Origin: Betaproteobacteria bacterium
Lineage (GTDB): Bacteria; Pseudomonadota; Gammaproteobacteria; Burkholderiales; Rhodocyclaceae
Direction: 5' to 3'
NCBI GenBank assembly: GCA_016720065.1
Contig: JADJXY010000002.1
Location: 1,315,001 to 1,379,000, forward strand
Length of the DNA stretch: 64,000 bases
The position numbers were made by a program, and so were the translations under genes. The notes under the pieces are model-generated. The model was not told where the DNA came from. It saw nothing but the letters and a program-made list of their open reading frames with translations, and searched no databases. Positions within the stretch are counted from its first letter, which is position 1. Each line of letters begins with the position of its first letter. Positions 57,681 to 64,000 of the stretch are shown one piece after another.

Positions 57681-58342
57681 AGGGGGCAGCCGCCCCGGTG
57701 CCGGGCGGGCGGCCGTCCCCCACGCGCCTCGGCCTGCAAGCCGCCGGATTCCTGCTGCTGGTGGGGAGTCTGATCGTTCCCGGCCCGGCCAGGGCCCAGT
57801 TCGACGGCCAAGTCACGGCGCGGGAAGAGATGCCGCGGGAGGCCATGCGTCTCGCCGAACCGGCCCCCGACGAGGTCGCCCTGGTCATCAACGCCAACGC
57901 GGCCTTCGGCAACCACGCCGGCCTGTTCGCCGGCGCCCGCCTGAGCGACCCGGCCGGCAGTTACGTCGCCCTGCGCCGGCGCCAGCCGGACTGGCAGGCG
58001 AGCCTTGCCGATTACGTGCGTTTCCAGAGCAGCGACGGCACCCACATCCGGGTCTATCGTTTTCGCCTGGAGACGGAGGATTTCGCCGCGGTCACCGCCC
58101 GCCTGCCGGAGGCCGACCGGGCGGCGCCCCTCTTCTGCGCCACGGCGGTCCACAATGCGGTGGCCGGCATCGGTCCCTTCTCGCCCCTGGCCCTGGCCGG
58201 CTGGACCAGCCCGATTCGCGTCGCCACCCTGCTCGATCGCCTGGTCAGCGCCGGTGCGGGAAGCTGCGAACTGCCCGACGCCTCGCCCTGCCCCCCGCTG
58301 GAAGGCCCTGCCGAGGGCGCAGTGGCCCGCAGCGCACCATAA
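57677..58342 (+). CDS. Exported protein with a possible papain-like Cys/His pair
   Basis: The 221-residue protein uses a GTG start overlapping the rlmJ stop. A signal peptide-like stretch (LQAAGFLLLVGSLIVPGPARA) follows a basic N-terminus. The segment INANAAFGNHAGLFAG has a His, and LFCATAVHNAVAGIGPF a Cys, in the order His-then-Cys seen in permuted papain-like (NlpC/LRAT-like) proteins. I do not assign a family. The last 20 residues are Pro/Ala rich. An unusual partner for an rRNA methyltransferase. Confidence 0.65.
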   Translation: MKGAAAPVPGGRPSPTRLGLQAAGFLLLVGSLIVPGPARAQFDGQVTAREEMPREAMRLAEPAPDEVALVINANAAFGNHAGLFAGARLSDPAGSYVALRRRQPDWQASLADYVRFQSSDGTHIRVYRFRLETEDFAAVTARLPEADRAAPLFCATAVHNAVAGIGPFSPLALAGWTSPIRVATLLDRLVSAGAGSCELPDASPCPPLEGPAEGAVARSAP

Positions 58343-58348
58343 ACCCCG

Positions 58349-58702
58349 CTACAGATCGGTGTACTTGGCCCGGCTGCCGCGGCTCTTGGCCACCGGGTAC
58401 TTCTCGGCGTTCTTGACCAGTTTCCTGCGCGCCGCTTCGACGAGGTCGATGCCGGCCACATCGGCAATGAGCAGCAGGTAGAGCAGCACGTCGGCGCACT
58501 CGTCCCCAAGGGCCTCGGCGGCGGTCGGGTCGCCGGGCAGGGCGTCGATTTCCGCATCGAGTTTCCACTGGGTGAGTTCGAGCAGTTCCGCCGCCTCCAG
58601 ATTGAGGGAGACGATGAGACTGCGCAGGGTGTGGAACTGGCGCCAGTCCCGCTCGTCCCGAAAGCTCAGGAGGGCGCGCCGCAGCGCATCGAGCTCGCTC
58701 AA
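58349..58702 (-). CDS. MazG-like nucleotide pyrophosphohydrolase
   Basis: The 117-residue all-alpha protein has the MazG/dCTPase metal motifs EAAELLE (ExxE) and DECADVLLYLL (ExxD). The start MSELDALRRALLSFRDERDW and C-terminus KLVKNAEKYPVAKSRGSRAK are typical of small MazG-like proteins that hydrolyse dNTPs such as dCTP derivatives. It would act as a house-cleaning enzyme in the cytoplasm. It converges on the exported-protein gene. Confidence 0.9.
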   Translation of the reverse strand: MSELDALRRALLSFRDERDWRQFHTLRSLIVSLNLEAAELLELTQWKLDAEIDALPGDPTAAEALGDECADVLLYLLLIADVAGIDLVEAARRKLVKNAEKYPVAKSRGSRAKYTDL

Positions 58703-58738
58703 TTACAATCTCCCGCTCAACTTTGAGGAGCCCGCATC

Positions 58739-59260
58739 ATGCCCATTTTCCGCATCGACGCAAAGTCGCCCGCCATCGACCCCTCGGCCTGGGTCGCCGC
58801 CAACGCCACGGTCATCGGCGACGTGCGCCTGGGGGCCGGTGCCTCGGTCTGGTGGAACGCGGTCCTGCGTGGCGACAACGATCCCATCACCATCGGCGCC
58901 CGCAGCAACATCCAGGACGGCTCCGTCCTGCACACCGACGAGGGCGTCCCCCTCACCCTGGGGTGCGACGTCACCGTGGGTCACATGGTCATGCTGCACG
59001 GCTGCACGGTGGGCGATGGCAGCCTGATCGGCATCGGCTCCATCGTCCTCAACCGGGCGGTCATCGGCCGCAGTTGCATCGTCGGCGCCAACACCCTCAT
59101 CCCCGAGGGCAAGGTCTTCCCGGACCGGGTGCTCATCGTCGGCTCCCCCGGCAAGGTCATCCGCGAGCTGAACGACGAGGAAGTGCTACGCCTCAAGACC
59201 TCGGCGGAGCACTACGTGGGCAACGCCGCCCGTTACAGGGCTGGTCTGAAGACGCTCTGA
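58739..59260 (+). CDS. Gamma-class carbonic anhydrase-like protein (YrdA-like)
   Basis: The 173-residue left-handed beta-helix protein has the gamma-CA pattern: WWNAVLRGDNDPITIGARSN, then HTDEGVP (metal His), then VTVGHMVMLHGCTVGDGS (two metal His). It binds zinc or iron and may hydrate CO2, though YrdA/CaiE-like members are of uncertain activity. GAGGAG lies 8 bases before the ATG and a -10 TACAAT at 58704-58709. Confidence 0.92.
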   Translation: MPIFRIDAKSPAIDPSAWVAANATVIGDVRLGAGASVWWNAVLRGDNDPITIGARSNIQDGSVLHTDEGVPLTLGCDVTVGHMVMLHGCTVGDGSLIGIGSIVLNRAVIGRSCIVGANTLIPEGKVFPDRVLIVGSPGKVIRELNDEEVLRLKTSAEHYVGNAARYRAGLKTL

Positions 59261-59357
59261 CGGCACTGGCCGAGCGGCCGTTCCGGCCCGCTTCCAGCCT
59301 TGTCATTTGCCGGCGGATTACGCATAGTTCGCCCTTTTTTTCGCTTCCCGGAAGTCC

Positions 59358-61676
<2,319 letters not shown>

Positions 61677-61677
61677 A

Positions 61678-62025
61678 ATGGTCCGCCTCTACGGCATCAA
61701 GAACTGCGACACCATGAAGAAGGCCTTCGCCTGGCTGGAGGCCCATGGCGTGGCCTACGATTTCGTCGATTACAAGAAGGCCGGGGTGGCCGAAACCCAT
61801 CTGGCAGACTGGAACCGGAGGGCGGGCTGGAAAATCCTCCTCAACACCCGCGGCCTCATGTGGAAGAAACTCGACGACGCCGAACGGGCCGACGTGGACG
61901 AAGCCAAGGCCCTGCGCCTCATGGCCCGCACGCCGGCGCTCATCAAGCGGCCGGTCCTCGACGCGGGTGGGACGCTCCTGGTGGGCTTCGACCCGGAAAC
62001 CTACGCCAGAACCTTGTTCCCATGA
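61678..62025 (+). CDS. Spx/ArsC-like reductase family protein (YffB-like)
   Basis: The 115-residue thioredoxin-fold protein has GIKNCDTMKKAFAWLE, with a single Cys (Cys10) as in YffB rather than a CxxC. ARTPALIKRPVL is the family C-terminal motif. YffB-like proteins are thought to be glutathione-dependent reductases; the substrate is unknown. It lies 1 base after tex and 28 before hslO, so probably in one operon with them. Confidence 0.9.
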   Translation: MVRLYGIKNCDTMKKAFAWLEAHGVAYDFVDYKKAGVAETHLADWNRRAGWKILLNTRGLMWKKLDDAERADVDEAKALRLMARTPALIKRPVLDAGGTLLVGFDPETYARTLFP

Positions 62026-62053
62026 CCCCGACACCCCTCCCTCTTCCAAGACC

Positions 62054-62932
62054 ATGAACGATCGCTTCCAACGTTTCCTCTTCGAAGGACTCGACGTCCG
62101 CGGCGCCTGGGTACGCCTGGAGGATTCCTGGCAGAAGCTGCAGCAAGACCGGGGCTACGCGTGGCCCGTGGCGGCCCTGCTGGGGGAACTGGCCGCGGTC
62201 ACCGTCCTGGTGGCAGGCCAACTGAAACAGCCGGGCCGCCTCACCCTGCAATTGCAGGGCGAAGGCCCCATCCGCCTGCTGGTGGTCGATTGCGACGAGA
62301 GCCTACGCCTGCGGGGCATGGCCCGCAGCGACCCGCAGGTGGACCCTGCCCCGGCACCACAGCTTCTCGGCGCCGACTGCGGCGGGCGCCTGCTGCTCAG
62401 TCTCGACCTGCCCACGGCCCGCCAGCCTTACCAGAGCTTTGTCCCCCTGGTCGGCGAGGGCATAGGCGCCATCTTCGAGCACTACCTGGAGCAGTCCGAG
62501 CAACAGCCGTCGCGCCTCTTCCTTGCCGTCTCGCCCCAGGCGGTCAGCTGCCTCTTCCTGCAAAAGATGCCCGAGGCGGACCGTTCCGACCCGGACGGCT
62601 GGCGGCGCGTCACCGCTCTTGCCGAGACGGTCAAACCCGAGGAACTGCTGGGTCTCGACGCCGCCGCGCTGTTGCAGCGCCTGTTCCACGAGGACATCGC
62701 CACCCGGGGCGTCCGGCTTTTCGACCCGGTGGCGGTGAGCTACCACTGCCCCGAGGACTGGGACAAGGTGCGCAACGTGATCCTCAGCCTGGGCCGCGCG
62801 GAAGCCGAAGCCCTGGTACGGGAGCGGGGCGCCATCGTGCTGCGGGACGACATGTGCCACCGCGAGTACCGCTTCGCGCCCGAGGACATCGCCGCCCTCT
62901 TCACCGCGGCCGATCCCCCGACCCTGCATTGA
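62054..62932 (+). CDS. hslO: Hsp33-type chaperone HslO with a reduced cysteine set
   Basis: The 292-residue protein is Hsp33-like: RFLFEGLDVRGAWVRLEDS, then GEGPIRLLVVDCDESLRLRG, then LPTARQPYQSFVPL, then GEGIGAIFEHYLEQSEQQPS. Canonical Hsp33 has four zinc Cys (CxC and CxxC) that act as the redox switch. Here only Cys232 (SYHCP) and Cys268 (DMCHREYRF) remain at those places; partners appear as Tyr and Asp. Zinc binding and peroxide activation are therefore doubtful. Other Cys are at VVDCDE, GADCGG and SCLFL. Confidence 0.9.
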   Translation: MNDRFQRFLFEGLDVRGAWVRLEDSWQKLQQDRGYAWPVAALLGELAAVTVLVAGQLKQPGRLTLQLQGEGPIRLLVVDCDESLRLRGMARSDPQVDPAPAPQLLGADCGGRLLLSLDLPTARQPYQSFVPLVGEGIGAIFEHYLEQSEQQPSRLFLAVSPQAVSCLFLQKMPEADRSDPDGWRRVTALAETVKPEELLGLDAAALLQRLFHEDIATRGVRLFDPVAVSYHCPEDWDKVRNVILSLGRAEAEALVRERGAIVLRDDMCHREYRFAPEDIAALFTAADPPTLH

Positions 62933-63076
62933 CCGCCACCGATCGCTCCCCGCAATGATGCGCGACCAAGCCCCCCACGCTGGCCTCCCCCCCTCGGCCT
63001 CCGCCACGCTGCTCGCGGGGGAGCCGACGAAGGCCCCGTGCGTCGTGCGCCCTGACTTCCCTGGTTCTGGCCCACG

Positions 63077-64000
63077 ATGAACGACACCGCCATCCTCGCC
63101 CGCCAGACCGACCTGCTCTACCGCAATACGGCCCTGGGGCAGCTTCTCACGCTGTTCAATGCCACGCTCCTCACCATGCTGTGGAAGGACGCGGTGGGCG
63201 CGGGTCCGGCATTCGTCTGGTGGGGACTGGCGCTGCTGGTGGCCGGGGGCCGCATCGTCCTGGCACGACGCTACCTGGAGCACGCCGATGCCGCCGCCCT
63301 GAATCCAGAGCCCTGGCTGCGACTCGCGGTGATCGGGGCGGGAACCGCCGGCCTCCTGTGGGGGGCGGGCGCTCTGCTCTTCATGCTGGGGGGCGACCAT
63401 GGCCGATTGTTCTTTACCGCTTTCGTCATGGCGGGGATGACCGCCGGAGCGGTACCCTTCCTGGGGGCGCACCGCACGGCCTTCCGGGTCTATGCCTGGC
63501 CCGTCGTCGTCGCCACCCTGTGCGCCGGCGCCGGGACCGATTTGCTCCACGCCGCCTTTACCTTGATGAGCGCGGCCTTCCTCTTCGGCGTTACCCGCAG
63601 CGCCGACCGCTTTCACGACACCTTGCGCGAAACCCTGCGCCTGGAGCACGAAAAGGACCGTCTCCTGGCCGATCTCACCGCCGCCAGGATTCGCGCCGAG
63701 GCTTCGGCCCAGGCCAAGGCCCGCTTCCTCGCCAGCATCAGCCACGAACTGCGCACGCCCATGAACGGCATCATGGGCATGGCAGACCTGCTGGCCGGCG
63801 AGGGCCTGACCCCGGGTCAGCGCGAACTCCTCACGCCCCTGCGGGAATCGGCCCAGGAGCTGCTGGGCAAGATCGAGAACATGATCGAACTGTCGGACCT
63901 CGAAGTGGGGCAGATCACCCTGCATCCGACGCCCTTCAGTCTGGCGGAACTGCTCCCGGCCATCCTCGGTGACCTGGGCCGCGCCGCCCAGACCAAGGGG
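63077..64000 (+). CDS. Membrane sensor histidine kinase, truncated by the window end
   Basis: The frame is open from ATG 63077 to the last base (308 codons). It shows a membrane sensor part of six or so helices (residues about 20-185), a coiled coil (LEHEKDRLLADLTAARIRAE), and H-box SISHELRTPMNGIMGM with phospho-acceptor His223. This H-box type is common in hybrid kinases, so a receiver domain may follow outside the window. The signal is unknown. The 144-bp gap before it is GC-rich spacer with a palindromic GGCTCCCCC-type stretch and no gene. Confidence 0.88.
   Translation, partial: MNDTAILARQTDLLYRNTALGQLLTLFNATLLTMLWKDAVGAGPAFVWWGLALLVAGGRIVLARRYLEHADAAALNPEPWLRLAVIGAGTAGLLWGAGALLFMLGGDHGRLFFTAFVMAGMTAGAVPFLGAHRTAFRVYAWPVVVATLCAGAGTDLLHAAFTLMSAAFLFGVTRSADRFHDTLRETLRLEHEKDRLLADLTAARIRAEASAQAKARFLASISHELRTPMNGIMGMADLLAGEGLTPGQRELLTPLRESAQELLGKIENMIELSDLEVGQITLHPTPFSLAELLPAILGDLGRAAQTKG

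Noticed and set aside
62303..63925. A 540-codon minus-strand frame over hslO and the last kinase gene
   Set aside because: The plus-strand genes have clear Hsp33 and histidine kinase motifs; the minus frame is Gly/Gln-rich without motifs.

Overview
The window is a GC-rich, densely packed chromosomal segment. It suggests a denitrifying or N2O-respiring betaproteobacterium, most likely Rhodocyclales (Dechloromonas/Azospira-like). That is an inference from a Sec-exported (clade II type) nitrous oxide reductase locus with small c-type cytochromes, a RegB/RegA redox pair, GlrK/GlrR, and betaproteobacterial housekeeping genes. There are no phage genes, no intact insertion sequence and no CRISPR array. 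The only sign of recent gain is a small repeat-bounded module at about 16.2-19.7 kb.

Layout. 0-1.5 kb: RegB (5' end outside the window) and RegA. 1.5-3.1 kb: a minus-strand copper operon (unknown membrane-anchored protein, SCO1, PCuAC) divergent from nosZ. 3.3-11.1 kb: nosZ, a monohaem and a dihaem cytochrome c, a NosB-like membrane protein, nosD, nosG, nosH. 11.1-13.4 kb: a non-coding stretch and a YejM/PbgA-like membrane sulfatase-fold gene that splits the nos locus. 13.5-16.2 kb: nosF, nosL, nosY and a TlpA-like thioredoxin. 16.2-19.5 kb: accessory module (HxlR regulator, alpha/beta hydrolase, MDR oxidoreductase) between two copies of a dispersed repeat. 19.5-23.4 kb: MFS transporter, hydrolase, LysR, DUF4262. 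23.6-31.3 kb: tRNA-Ser(CGA), mltF, serS, a NosR-type flavo-iron-sulfur protein, a 57-aa ORF, DUF4126, rarA, tRNA-Arg(ACG). 31.3-36.6 kb: a free-standing lipoyl protein, the glrK-qseG-glrR operon, and divergently a bactofilin and a FeeM-like N-acyltransferase. 36.6-64 kb: mostly housekeeping: ettA, methyltransferases, a diguanylate cyclase, rlhA, a YnbA/PlsC/CdsA phospholipid-type cluster, yaeQ, rhodanese, rbgA, prfC, hexose-6-phosphate mutarotase, rlmJ, MazG, gamma-carbonic anhydrase, tex, a Spx/ArsC-like protein, an atypical hslO, and a truncated sensor kinase.

How the parts work together. The first 16 kb plus NosR form a copper- and redox-linked N2O respiration unit. NosZ needs CuA and CuZ; NosDFY and NosL supply the CuZ maturation machinery; PCuAC, SCO1 and TlpA are typical CuA/copper-handling proteins; NosGH, NosB, the cytochromes and NosR are candidate electron routes from quinol. 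FNR-like dyads (8/10) lie at the -41.5 position of plausible promoters for nosZ and the dihaem cytochrome gene, and a 9/10 match precedes rlhA. The most notable regulatory reading is at 35.1-35.25 kb. Two TGTC-N10-GACA type sites (the operator described for GlrR) precede a -24/-12 (sigma-54) promoter, which predicts that the GlrK/GlrR system encoded next door drives a bactofilin-acyltransferase operon.

Limits: all assignments come from reading sequence and translated proteins by eye. No database search, alignment or statistics were run.
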